The notes under the pieces: generated by a model
Seen by the model: the letters and a program-made list of their open reading frames with translations, nothing else
What the model was told of the DNA's origin: nothing
The model's database searches: none
Assembly: GCA_016281125.1 (NCBI GenBank)
Contig: JAEEIA010000034.1
Span: 43,978 to 107,977, forward strand
DNA length: 64,000 bases
Direction: 5' to 3'
Origin: Oscillospiraceae bacterium
Lineage (GTDB): Bacteria; Bacillota; Clostridia; Oscillospirales; Ruminococcaceae
Shown: positions 8,389-16,006 of the stretch, piece by piece
Layout of the letters: each line of letters begins with the position of its first letter
How positions within the stretch are numbered: the stretch's first letter is position 1
Made by a program: the position numbers and the translations under genes

Positions 8389-9681
8389 GTGCATTGGCTG
8401 ACGGCTTGGAACAGTCTGCTCTGGCAGTGGATTCTGCCGGTACTGCTGACAGTCACGGCGATTGTCTGCGGGATCCGGCAGCGCGGCAAACCTGTGTACG
8501 GGCTCGGCGGCGTGCTGCGCAGGACATATGGAAGTCTGCTGTCCCGGAACGCAGACCGGCAGCAGCGGCGGGTGTTTGCGTCTGCGCTGGCAGCGACGAT
8601 GGGCACGGGCAATCTGGTCGGGACGGCGCTGGCGGTCATGACAGGCGGCGCGGGTGCAGTGTTCTGGATGTGGATGTCCGCGCTGCTCGGAATGCTGCTC
8701 GTTTATGCGGAAAACCGGCTCGCGGCGCGGTACCGCAGGGACGGGCTCGCCGGAACGGCGGCGTATCTGCGGTTCGGGCTGAACAGCCGGTTTCTGCCGG
8801 TATTTTTTTCGGTTTGCTGTATGCTGGCGGCGCTCGGCATGGGCGATCTGGCGCAGAGCAGCACGGTCGCGCAGACCGCGCACAGCTTCGGGATGCCGCT
8901 GCCTGCCGCCGGATGTGTGACGGCTGCGCTGCTGCTTCTGATTCTCAGCGGCGGCGGAAAGCGAATCGGCGGGGTTGCTGCATGGTTGATGCCGCTGCTC
9001 TGCGGCGGGTATCTGCTTGGCTGCTTCTGGCTCATTGCGCTGCATTTCCGTGCGCTGCCGGGTGCGTTCATGCAGATTCTGCGCGGGGCATTCGGAATGC
9101 GTGCAGCCGGTGCGGGCATCAGCGCGGCGGCGTTTCTCGGCAGTATGCGCACGGGCATCTGCCGCGGGATGTTCTCGCATGAGGCCGGACTCGGCAGTTC
9201 CGCCATGCTGCATATGGATGCGGACAACGCAGCGGCACAGTGCGAATGGGCAGCTGCGGAGGTCTTTGCGGATACGCTGGTCAGCTGCACCGCGACCGCG
9301 CTTGTCATCCTGACGGCGCCGGCGTCCGGTGCGCAGGATGCTGCAGAACTGCTGCTCGATGCGTTTTCATCAGGGCTCGGGCAGTATGCGCGTGTGTTTC
9401 TCGGTATCTGCATGATGCTGCTGGCCTTTGCGACGATGCTCGGGTGGTATCGTTGCGGGGAGGGCTGTGCCTGCGCGCTGTTCGGGATGCGCGCCGCGCC
9501 GGTGTTCCGCGCGGCATATCTGCTGGCGGCATTTGCAGGCGCACTCGGGGAGCCTGTGTGGATCTGGACGTTCTGTGACTGCATGAACGGTATGACCGCC
9601 CTGCCGAATCTGTACACGCTGCTGCGGCTGCATTCCGTTCAGGCAGAAACACAGCCGCACAGTGAATCAGACCAATTATAG
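8389..9681 (+). CDS. AGCS-family sodium:amino-acid symporter
   Basis: 430 residues with 9-11 hydrophobic segments. Family signs are the N-terminal ALAATMGTGNLVGTALAV stretch, the central FLGSMRTGICRGMFSHEAGLGSSAM block and a C-terminal LLAFATMLGWYRCGE segment, all as in AGCS (alanine/glycine:cation symporter) proteins. It would take up alanine, glycine or a related amino acid with sodium across the cell membrane. The GTG at 8389 is chosen because GGAGGTGAG lies 6 nt upstream; the in-frame ATG at 8347 sits inside a terminator hairpin. No promoter was found between that terminator and the start, so read-through may drive it. Confidence 0.88.
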   Translation: MHWLTAWNSLLWQWILPVLLTVTAIVCGIRQRGKPVYGLGGVLRRTYGSLLSRNADRQQRRVFASALAATMGTGNLVGTALAVMTGGAGAVFWMWMSALLGMLLVYAENRLAARYRRDGLAGTAAYLRFGLNSRFLPVFFSVCCMLAALGMGDLAQSSTVAQTAHSFGMPLPAAGCVTAALLLLILSGGGKRIGGVAAWLMPLLCGGYLLGCFWLIALHFRALPGAFMQILRGAFGMRAAGAGISAAAFLGSMRTGICRGMFSHEAGLGSSAMLHMDADNAAAQCEWAAAEVFADTLVSCTATALVILTAPASGAQDAAELLLDAFSSGLGQYARVFLGICMMLLAFATMLGWYRCGEGCACALFGMRAAPVFRAAYLLAAFAGALGEPVWIWTFCDCMNGMTALPNLYTLLRLHSVQAETQPHSESDQL

Positions 9682-9700
9682 TCCGAAATCACTGTGCGGC
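9654..9700. repeat. 12-bp inverted repeat overlapping a stop codon
   Basis: Perfect arms GCCGCACAGTGA (9654-9665) and TCACTGTGCGGC (9689-9700) around a 23-nt loop that contains the symporter stop codon. No T tract follows, so it is not a standard intrinsic terminator; it may stabilise the 3' end or slow the polymerase between the converging genes. Confidence 0.6.
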
Positions 9701-9758
9701 CGGAAATCTGTCGTATGACGCGGAATGCGCTGAATGTGCGAAGGGAGGCGTGGATGTG

Positions 9759-10289
9759 TTAGTCCGCTTTGCCTTGCTTTGTAATATTTCCTTGCTCATC
9801 CGCCTCAATACGTTTGTCATGAATACGATCAATATACTTTTTGATCATTCCGTTTTCGTACCACTCATAAAATTTCCCCGTAATTTTTCCTTTACGATAG
9901 AAACTATAGTAGTGAATCTTACCCGATGGATAAAAAGATACTTCTATTCCATCCTTTAATCCATCTTCATAAAAGGTATAAGACATAAGGTTACCGTTAT
10001 CATTTTTTTTATATATCAGTCCGGTAAAATATCCTTCCAAATCGCAAACAAAGTAGAAATTTGCTTCATCAAACCCGATTTCTTCATCTTCAAAATCAAT
10101 TCCATGTTCAATCACATATTCCACGGATAATATTTTCAGCTTTTTTTGTATCATCACATGATCCCTGGATAATTTATTCAGCATATCATGTATCATCAAA
10201 TGATTCCTGGATAATTGATTCTGCCTGTCAGAACTCTCAGGTATGGCTGGCTTAGGAACTGATGCCTTATGTTTTGGTTTTATAAACAT
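9759..10289 (-). CDS. YwqK/MORN-like repeat protein, paralogue 1
   Basis: 176 residues. The C-terminal 100 residues carry MORN-like repeats (YEDGLKDGIEVSFYPSGKIH, YRKGKITGKFYEWYENGMIKK) of the YwqK antitoxin-like type. The N-terminal half holds three copies of a 14-residue unit built on LSRDHVMI/LSVEYVIEHG. Function is unknown; such proteins are often immunity or antitoxin partners. The ATG at 10289 follows GGGAGGTG by 7 nt. It is the last of three tandem paralogues with 28-30 nt gaps, and the DNA is far more AT-rich than its neighbours, which suggests transfer. Confidence 0.75.
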   Translation of the reverse strand: MFIKPKHKASVPKPAIPESSDRQNQLSRNHLMIHDMLNKLSRDHVMIQKKLKILSVEYVIEHGIDFEDEEIGFDEANFYFVCDLEGYFTGLIYKKNDNGNLMSYTFYEDGLKDGIEVSFYPSGKIHYYSFYRKGKITGKFYEWYENGMIKKYIDRIHDKRIEADEQGNITKQGKAD

Positions 10290-10317
10290 CTCATCGCACC
10301 TCCCGACTTCTGATAAA

Positions 10318-10824
10318 TCACAGTACGCATTGCCTTGTGATTTTTCCTTGTTTATCAAACTCGATGCGCTTGTTTCGCGTATAATCCACGACCTTTTTGA
10401 TCATTCCGTTTTCGTACCATTCATAGGATTTCCCTACCGCTTTTCCTTTATCATAGACACGATAACTCTGCACCGCACCGGAGGGATAGAAATCAACTTC
10501 TACTCCATCCTGTAAACCATTTACATAATATGCATAATCCATCAGGGTTCCATCCTGAAAATCCGTGTTGAAAAAATGATAATACTTCATATCTTTATGA
10601 TCGTAAACCTCATATGCCAGTCCGGTAAAACGAACTCCGTTACGATCAACCGTATAGTATCCGCATTCGTCCCAGTTGAGTTCTGCGTCGTCCCAGAATA
10701 CGCCGTGTTCAATCACATCATCCCGTGATAAGATTGTCAGCTTTTGATGTTCGATCACATAATCTCTGGACAATCGTTTCCGTTCATCCGGCGTCAAAAT
10801 TTCATTCTGTTTCCTGGATGTCAT
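10318..10824 (-). CDS. YwqK/MORN-like repeat protein, paralogue 2
   Basis: 168 residues, the middle one of three. It has two N-terminal copies of the 14-residue unit (LSRDYVIEHQKLTI, LSRDDVIEHGVFW) and the same MORN-like C-terminal part (YVNGLQDGVEVDFYPSGAVQ, YEWYENGMIKK). No signal peptide or membrane segment. The start follows GGAGGG by about 9 nt. The DNA is AT-rich like that of its neighbours in the trio. Function unknown; a role as an antitoxin or immunity protein is only inferred from the YwqK resemblance, and no toxin gene lies beside it. Confidence 0.75.
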   Translation of the reverse strand: MTSRKQNEILTPDERKRLSRDYVIEHQKLTILSRDDVIEHGVFWDDAELNWDECGYYTVDRNGVRFTGLAYEVYDHKDMKYYHFFNTDFQDGTLMDYAYYVNGLQDGVEVDFYPSGAVQSYRVYDKGKAVGKSYEWYENGMIKKVVDYTRNKRIEFDKQGKITRQCVL

Positions 10825-10854
10825 ATATATCAGCCCTCCGGAAGAAGAAATATG

Positions 10855-11331
10855 TTAGTACAATTTGCCTTGATATGTTATTTCCCCGTTCTCATCAAAC
10901 TCAATGCACGTTTTTTGGTCCCAATCAGTAATGTATTCAATTTTTCCATTTTCGTACCATCCAAAAATTTTTCCTACTAACCTACTATTTTTCCAAAACC
11001 TATAGTTTTCGACCTTGCCCGAATCATAGAAGTGAACTTCTGCTCCGTCTCTCAAACCATCTTTATAATGCCTATAATAATCAATGTTCAGATTGCTCCA
11101 TGCTTCATATAACACGCCGCTGAACACGCCGCTGTAATCACGCATGTCATCAGGATAGTCCATATCATCACGATAGCACATATAATCTTTGTTGCACCTG
11201 GTGATCTCTTCAAGTTCAACCTCATCCCAATTTATTCCGTGTTCGATCACATAATCCCTGGATAAGATTGTTATCACTTTATTTTCAAGCAAATAGTCAA
11301 GGGAAAACTTACCCGGATCAATCGGATTCAT
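10855..11331 (-). CDS. YwqK/MORN-like repeat protein, paralogue 3
   Basis: 158 residues, first in the order of transcription. The N-terminus has two 14-residue units (FSLDYLLENKVITI, LSRDYVIEHGINW), followed by an acidic insert rich in Asp and Tyr (residues 45-70) not seen in the other two, and MORN-like repeats (YKDGLRDGAEVHFYDSGKVE, GWYENGKIEYI). The start has GGAGGAGGG upstream. The three paralogues have diverged well beyond recent duplication, so the family has been kept here for some time. Confidence 0.75.
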   Translation of the reverse strand: MNPIDPGKFSLDYLLENKVITILSRDYVIEHGINWDEVELEEITRCNKDYMCYRDDMDYPDDMRDYSGVFSGVLYEAWSNLNIDYYRHYKDGLRDGAEVHFYDSGKVENYRFWKNSRLVGKIFGWYENGKIEYITDWDQKTCIEFDENGEITYQGKLY

Positions 11332-11399
11332 ATTATCTCAGCCCTCCTCCAAAGGGTTATGAACGGCACTGCATGATGATGCGGCAGCGTCCGTTTCTT

Positions 11400-12131
11400 T
11401 CATTTCCGCACGCGGAAGAATGCCTCGCGGTAGCGTTTGGGCGTCAGACCGGTCTGCTTGCGGAACACCTGAATGAAGTGACTCTCCGAGCTGAAACAGA
11501 GATAATCCGAGATTGCAAGGCAGGAGAATTCGGAATACCGCAGCATGTTTTCTGCCGCTTCCACGCGCTTTTTCGTGATGTATTCCGAAACGGACATGCC
11601 GACCTCCCTGCGGAACAGCCGGGAGAGATAGGTCGGGCTTAATCCCGCCGCTTTCGCCAAGTCCGGCAGCGTCAGCTTGGTGTGCAGATTGTCGTAGATA
11701 TAATCAATGCAGATCGTGACCGCGCGCGGATAGCGGTTCTGCTTTTTGAGCAGGTGCATCCGCTGGGCATAGTCCTCCACAACCTCACGGTGCAGCATCC
11801 GTACCTCCTCGGCCTCCTTGCAGCGGTCGATGCTGTGGATATAGATGTCGCTTAAATTATAGGCCTCCTCCATCTCCATGCCGCCCTCAATGCAGGCTCT
11901 GGTGATCAGCGCGACCGTGATAATCAGATGATACTGGAGATTGCGCAGCGGCTCTGTGCTGAGCTTGCCCATTTCGCTGATTTCAAACGGCTGATACAGC
12001 CGCCGCATTTCCTGCACATCGCCGTCCTGAATTGCCTTGAAAAACGCGTTTTCACGTTCGTATGCAAGGTGTGATATACTCTGCTCGCGGTTCAGGAATG
12101 CCTGATGCGTCAGTTTCTTTTCGATGTCCAT
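11400..12131 (-). CDS. AraC-family transcriptional regulator
   Basis: 243 residues. The last 100 residues are a typical AraC double helix-turn-helix (LTLPDLAKAAGLSPTYLSRLF and SCLAISDYLCFSSESHFIQVF, then KQTGLTPKRYRE). The first 130 residues are helical, with no cupin fold evident, and may bind a ligand or a partner. It is divergent from the dockerin GH16 gene across a 150-bp gap, so control of that glucanase is likely (inference). The start follows AAGAAAGGGG by 7 nt, which lies very near the predicted transcription start. Confidence 0.9.
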   Translation of the reverse strand: MDIEKKLTHQAFLNREQSISHLAYERENAFFKAIQDGDVQEMRRLYQPFEISEMGKLSTEPLRNLQYHLIITVALITRACIEGGMEMEEAYNLSDIYIHSIDRCKEAEEVRMLHREVVEDYAQRMHLLKKQNRYPRAVTICIDYIYDNLHTKLTLPDLAKAAGLSPTYLSRLFRREVGMSVSEYITKKRVEAAENMLRYSEFSCLAISDYLCFSSESHFIQVFRKQTGLTPKRYREAFFRVRK

Positions 12132-12148
12132 AAGATGACCCCTTTCTT

Positions 12149-12177
12149 ATTATAATATATTTCGGGGAATAATGCAA
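12149..12177 (-). promoter_or_regulatory. promoter of the AraC gene
   Basis: TTGCAT (12172-12177), 17 nt, TATAAT (12149-12154) on the minus strand. The predicted start near 12142 would leave a leader of only about 11 nt, cutting into the Shine-Dalgarno region. Confidence 0.7.
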
Positions 12178-12228
12178 CAGAAATCTGATAAAAAAGGTTT
12201 CTGTTTGATATTTTCGCACAAAAATTTG

Positions 12229-12237
12229 TGCTATACT
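12229..12237 (+). promoter_or_regulatory. extended -10 of the GH16 gene
   Basis: TGCTATACT at 12229-12237. The nearest -35-like TTGATA (12205-12210) is 21 nt away, so activation by a regulator such as the divergent AraC protein is plausible. Confidence 0.5.
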
Positions 12238-12281
12238 GACAATAGAAATCCATGGGGGATTTTCAAAAGGAGGGTTATGAT

Positions 12282-14213
12282 ATGAGGAAGCATTTTCGTA
12301 CCATGTCGGCTGTTTCCGCACTTCTGATCACGGCAGGGGTGCTGATGAGTGCAGTCAGTGCAGCAGTTGACCTTCAGGGTGATGTAAACAATGACGGCGT
12401 TCTGAACAGAGATGACGCGCTTGCGCTTCGTTCCGTTCTGGCCGGTGTTTCCACGGACCTGAAGGAGAAGATGGACTTCAACGGCGACAGAAAGATCGAC
12501 GCAAAGGATCTTTCCGTGATGAAGTACAGCATTATGAATCCGCAGCCGCAGCAGCAGGATCCGCCGCAGCAGCAGGATCCGCCGCAGCAGCAGAGCGGGC
12601 CGCAGGATACCCCGAGCGGTATCAAGGACTACGGCACACCGATGAACGCGAATGCAACGATGGTTTCCGACTTCCGCAAGGGCGCGGGCGACTTCTTTGC
12701 ATCCGAGGGCTGGACGAACGGCAAGCCGTTTGACTGCTGGTGGTATAAGCAGAACGCACAGATCGTGAACAGTGCGCTGGAGCTGAAGATCGACCAGAAG
12801 TGGACGAATGACCGCAACAATGACTGGGATCCGCAGTATTCCGGCGGTGAGTTCCGTACCAACAATTTCTATCACTACGGTTATTATGAGTGCTCGATGC
12901 AGGCGATCAAGAATGACGGCGTTGTGTCCTCGTTCTTCACCTACACCGGTCCGTCCGATGTTATCAACGGACAGGAGAACCCGTGGGACGAGGTCGATAT
13001 TGAGATCCTCGGCAAGGATACCACGAAGATGCAGCTCAACTATTACAGAAACGGCGTCGGCAAGCACGAGTATATGTATGACCTCGGCTTTGACGCTTCT
13101 GAGGGCTATCACACCTACGGCTTTGACTGGCAGTCCGACCATATCACATGGTATGTGGACGGCAAGGAAGCCTACACGATGCGCGGCGACTGCCCGAAGA
13201 CGGCCAGCAAGATCATGATGAACGCATGGCCGGGCAGAACTGTCGATGACTGGCTCAAGCCGTACAACGGCAACAAGCCGCTGACCGCACATTATCAGTG
13301 GGTCACCTACGACAAGAACGGCAAATCCGGCAGCGGCCAGCAGCAGAACCCGGGTCAGCAGCAGAATCCGTGGGAAAACCCCGGTCAGCAGCAGAATCCG
13401 TGGGAAAACCCCGGCCAGCAGCAGAACCCGTGGGAGAACCCCGGCCAGCAGCAGAATCCGGGCGAGAATCCGGGTCAGCAGCAGAATCCGGGCGAAAACC
13501 CCGGTCAGCAGCAGAGCAGCTCCGGTATGAACGCCAATGCGACCATGGTTTCCAACTTCACGACCGGCAATGCGGGCGACTTCTTCGCTTCCGACGGCTG
13601 GACGAACGGCAAGCCGTTTGACTGCTGGTGGTACAAGCAGAACGCACAGATCGTAAACGGTCTGCTGGAGCTCAAGATCGACCAGAAGTGGAATCCGGGC
13701 GATGCAAATTCCGACTGGAATCCGCAGTATTCCGGCGGTGAGTTCCGCACCAACAACTTCTATCACTACGGCTACTATGAAACCTCGATGAAGGCAATCA
13801 AGAATGACGGCGTTGTGTCCTCGTTCTTCACCTACACCGGCCCGTCTGATGTCGTCAACGGACAGAAGAATCCATGGGACGAAATCGACATTGAGATCCT
13901 CGGCAAGGATACCACCCAGGTTCAGCTGAACTATTACAGAAACGGACAGGGCAATCATGAGAAGATGATCAGCCTCGGGTTCGATGCTTCGCAGGATTTC
14001 CACAGATACGGCTTCAACTGGCAGCCCGGAAAGATCACATGGTATATCGACGGCAAGGAAGTCTGGTCGATGTCCGGTGATGTTCCGGTCACCCCGAGCA
14101 AGATCATGATGAATGCTTGGCCGGGCAAGACGGTTGATGACTGGCTCAAGGCCTACAACGGCAACAAGCCGCTGACCGCTTACTATCAGTGGGTCACCTA
14201 CAACCAGCAGTAA
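12282..14213 (+). CDS. secreted dockerin protein with two GH16 beta-glucanase domains
   Basis: 643 residues. Signal peptide 1-27; type I dockerin 30-86 with two calcium loops (DVNNDGVLNRDD, DFNGDRKIDAKD); Gln/Pro linker; GH16 domain one, about 122-346; linker of five GQQQNP(W/G)ENP units; GH16 domain two, about 417-643. Both domains keep the lichenase motif DE-D-E (E237/D239/E241 and E534/D536/E538), so both should cleave mixed-linkage beta-1,3-1,4-glucan by the retaining mechanism. The dockerin sits at the N-terminus, before the enzymes. The ATG at 12282 follows AAGGAGGG by 7 nt; the ATG at 12252 lacks a site. It would be exported and bound to a cellulosomal cohesin. Confidence 0.94.
   Translation: MRKHFRTMSAVSALLITAGVLMSAVSAAVDLQGDVNNDGVLNRDDALALRSVLAGVSTDLKEKMDFNGDRKIDAKDLSVMKYSIMNPQPQQQDPPQQQDPPQQQSGPQDTPSGIKDYGTPMNANATMVSDFRKGAGDFFASEGWTNGKPFDCWWYKQNAQIVNSALELKIDQKWTNDRNNDWDPQYSGGEFRTNNFYHYGYYECSMQAIKNDGVVSSFFTYTGPSDVINGQENPWDEVDIEILGKDTTKMQLNYYRNGVGKHEYMYDLGFDASEGYHTYGFDWQSDHITWYVDGKEAYTMRGDCPKTASKIMMNAWPGRTVDDWLKPYNGNKPLTAHYQWVTYDKNGKSGSGQQQNPGQQQNPWENPGQQQNPWENPGQQQNPWENPGQQQNPGENPGQQQNPGENPGQQQSSSGMNANATMVSNFTTGNAGDFFASDGWTNGKPFDCWWYKQNAQIVNGLLELKIDQKWNPGDANSDWNPQYSGGEFRTNNFYHYGYYETSMKAIKNDGVVSSFFTYTGPSDVVNGQKNPWDEIDIEILGKDTTQVQLNYYRNGQGNHEKMISLGFDASQDFHRYGFNWQPGKITWYIDGKEVWSMSGDVPVTPSKIMMNAWPGKTVDDWLKAYNGNKPLTAYYQWVTYNQQ
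13325..13520 (+). repeat. 30-bp tandem repeat coding for the interdomain linker
   Basis: About five copies of a 30-bp unit coding GQQQNP(W/G)ENP plus partial units at each end. Copies differ at single bases, and copy number may vary between strains. Confidence 0.85.
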
Positions 14214-14230
14214 TATAGATTTCCTCCCCA

Positions 14231-14317
14231 CTCCCGCAGCCGTTTCGCATTTTCCGGCTGCGGGAGGATATATATCCTTTTTTCAGCAGACTAAATTCGT
14301 GTCTGCTGATTTTTTTT
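14231..14317 (+). terminator. two tandem intrinsic terminators after the GH16 gene
   Basis: First hairpin: 12-bp perfect stem CTCCCGCAGCCG/CGGCTGCGGGAG (14231-14266), with a T run about 10 nt later. Second hairpin: CAGCAGAC/GTCTGCTG (14284-14308) followed by A and eight T (14310-14317), a strong terminator. Confidence 0.85.
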
Positions 14318-14366
14318 GCATTGTATTATGCGTAAGCCGGAGGCGGTCTGCCCCCGGCTTTATTTG

Positions 14367-15458
14367 TTATTCAGCGTACTGGGTGCTGCCGTTGTCCTCG
14401 CAGACGGCGTAGAGGTTCGTTTCCCAAGCGGGAATATAGGGGAGATGCCGGATAAACAGCCGGTACCGCGGATTGATCCGCTTGACCAGCAGCGGCAGCT
14501 CAAAGATGTCCTCATTGCGGTGGTAGAGCGAGATCATCAGCTTCGGGGCAAAGCGCGCGATTGAGCGGCTTGCGCCCCAGAGCGCCTCACGTTCTGCACC
14601 CTCGACGTCCATTTTCAGGAGCGTCAGCGGATTGCCTGCCAGTAGGTTATCCACAGAGCGCGCCGGCGTCATGATGCCGTCTGCGGCGACTGCGGACTGT
14701 CTGCCCGCCTTTGCACCGAACGGCAGCTCGGTATCCACGCACCAGGCCGTACACTGATAGCACTGCACAGAGGGCGTATCGCCGACGAATTTGACCAGCT
14801 TCTTATAGTTCTTCTTGTCCGGCTCCACGGCGACAATGCGGTGATATTTGCCGCGGGTGTATTCCAGCATCTCACGGATCGTGTCGCCGTTGTAGGCGCC
14901 CAGATCGACGTAGATTTCATGGTTCGTTGGCTGGAGCACGCGGTTCCAGATCTCGTCCTTCGTATCGACCTGATCCATCAGGTACGCCGGATTGCCGCTG
15001 ATCTTGAAATTGATGATGTTCGCGTAGATCTGGCGGGAGCGCTCGTCTGCAAGCGACTGATACACCTGCTGGATTTCATCCTCATGCTCCGTGCAGTATT
15101 CGGGTGTGAACAGTCCGCCGCCGACAACCGGGACATCCGGCACATAGAGCTGATAACGCTCGCCGAGCGTGCGGATGCGGTCGATCATCTGCGGAGAGCA
15201 GACCGCGAATGCCAGTACAACAACAAAATCATCGTACTGCTGCTCGAGCTCCGAGAGCTTTTTCACGGGATATCCGGCAAAATCATGACCGCGGACAAAC
15301 TCGTCACTGGCGAAGATGCCTGCGACCGGGATCTCGTAATTTCGCATCGCGGCAAGAATCCGGACAGCGCCGTCACCCATTCCGTAGAGGAAAATCGGGC
15401 GTGTTTCCGCTTTCAGACGTTCCCATACAGATATTTTTTCCGTAACAAATTGCAGCAT
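14367..15458 (-). CDS. FkbM-family methyltransferase
   Basis: 363 residues. Residues about 185-345 show the FkbM SAM-dependent methyltransferase domain: EIYVDLGAYNGDTIREML (motif I), VAVEPDKKNYKKL and LLKMDVEGAEREAL. The first 120 residues form a nucleotide-fold-like region (PIFLYGMGDGAVRILAAM), as seen in polysaccharide-linked FkbM proteins. It probably methylates a sugar or polyketide-like substrate; the substrate is not evident. A GAAGGGA site precedes the start. It lies 17 nt after the PH-like gene, in what may be one unit with that gene and the GH31 gene. Confidence 0.85.
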   Translation of the reverse strand: MLQFVTEKISVWERLKAETRPIFLYGMGDGAVRILAAMRNYEIPVAGIFASDEFVRGHDFAGYPVKKLSELEQQYDDFVVVLAFAVCSPQMIDRIRTLGERYQLYVPDVPVVGGGLFTPEYCTEHEDEIQQVYQSLADERSRQIYANIINFKISGNPAYLMDQVDTKDEIWNRVLQPTNHEIYVDLGAYNGDTIREMLEYTRGKYHRIVAVEPDKKNYKKLVKFVGDTPSVQCYQCTAWCVDTELPFGAKAGRQSAVAADGIMTPARSVDNLLAGNPLTLLKMDVEGAEREALWGASRSIARFAPKLMISLYHRNEDIFELPLLVKRINPRYRLFIRHLPYIPAWETNLYAVCEDNGSTQYAE

Positions 15459-15475
15459 GATCAGTTATCCCTTCG

Positions 15476-15940
15476 TTAATCGTTATGGTCGTGGCAGTCG
15501 CAGTCACAGTCATCAGCCGGATGATCCATCATATCATCATGGTGATGCGGCATATGGCCGCCTGCCATTCCGCCGGTGATCGCGTAGAGATCACGGCCTC
15601 TGGTGTTGTAGCGGTCGCGCTCGGCATTGATCTGCTTGTCGAGCATCTTGAGCACCTCGCGCGGGCGCTTGACGCAGCGGACTTCCTTCTCCGGCGTGTC
15701 GGTGTCGCGGACGAAAATGATGATTGTGCCGCAGCCGACGATCCGCTGCCAGAACGGCAGCTTGAGCTTTTTGTCTGTGACCTTGTAGAGATCGAGCTCG
15801 TCCTCGTCCAGGCTCAGCCAGCCCGTCCGCGTGATGAACTTGGTTTCCGTGAGAAAATAGCGGGTAAAGGTCCACGGCAGGCCGAGGAATGTCCGCTTCC
15901 GGTCGGACCAGATGTATTCGATTTCATTTTTCTTGCTCAT
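15476..15940 (-). CDS. PH-like domain protein with metal-binding-type tail
   Basis: 154 residues. Residues 1-100 resemble the bacterial PH-like (DUF304/bPH_2) fold: EIEYIWSDRKRTFLGLPWTFTRY, then FWQRIVGCGTIIIFVRDTDTPEKEV. The last 30 residues are packed with His, Asp, Cys and Met (HMPHHHDDMMDHPADDCDCD), a likely metal-binding tail. Cytoplasmic, no signal peptide. The ATG at 15940 follows AAAGGAG; an earlier in-frame ATG lies upstream of that site. The role is unknown; what the tail binds cannot be told from sequence. Confidence 0.75.
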   Translation of the reverse strand: MSKKNEIEYIWSDRKRTFLGLPWTFTRYFLTETKFITRTGWLSLDEDELDLYKVTDKKLKLPFWQRIVGCGTIIIFVRDTDTPEKEVRCVKRPREVLKMLDKQINAERDRYNTRGRDLYAITGGMAGGHMPHHHDDMMDHPADDCDCDCHDHND

Positions 15941-16006
15941 AGCAAAGCTCCTTTCGCCGGTGATCCGGTTGATTGGGATATTCAGCGGGTGTGTTTCCCG
16001 CAATGT

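Noticed and set aside
12231..14231. 666-codon open frame antisense to the GH16 gene
   Set aside because: Its repeats mirror the twin GH16 domains and the linker; the plus-strand frame has signal peptide, dockerin and catalytic motifs.
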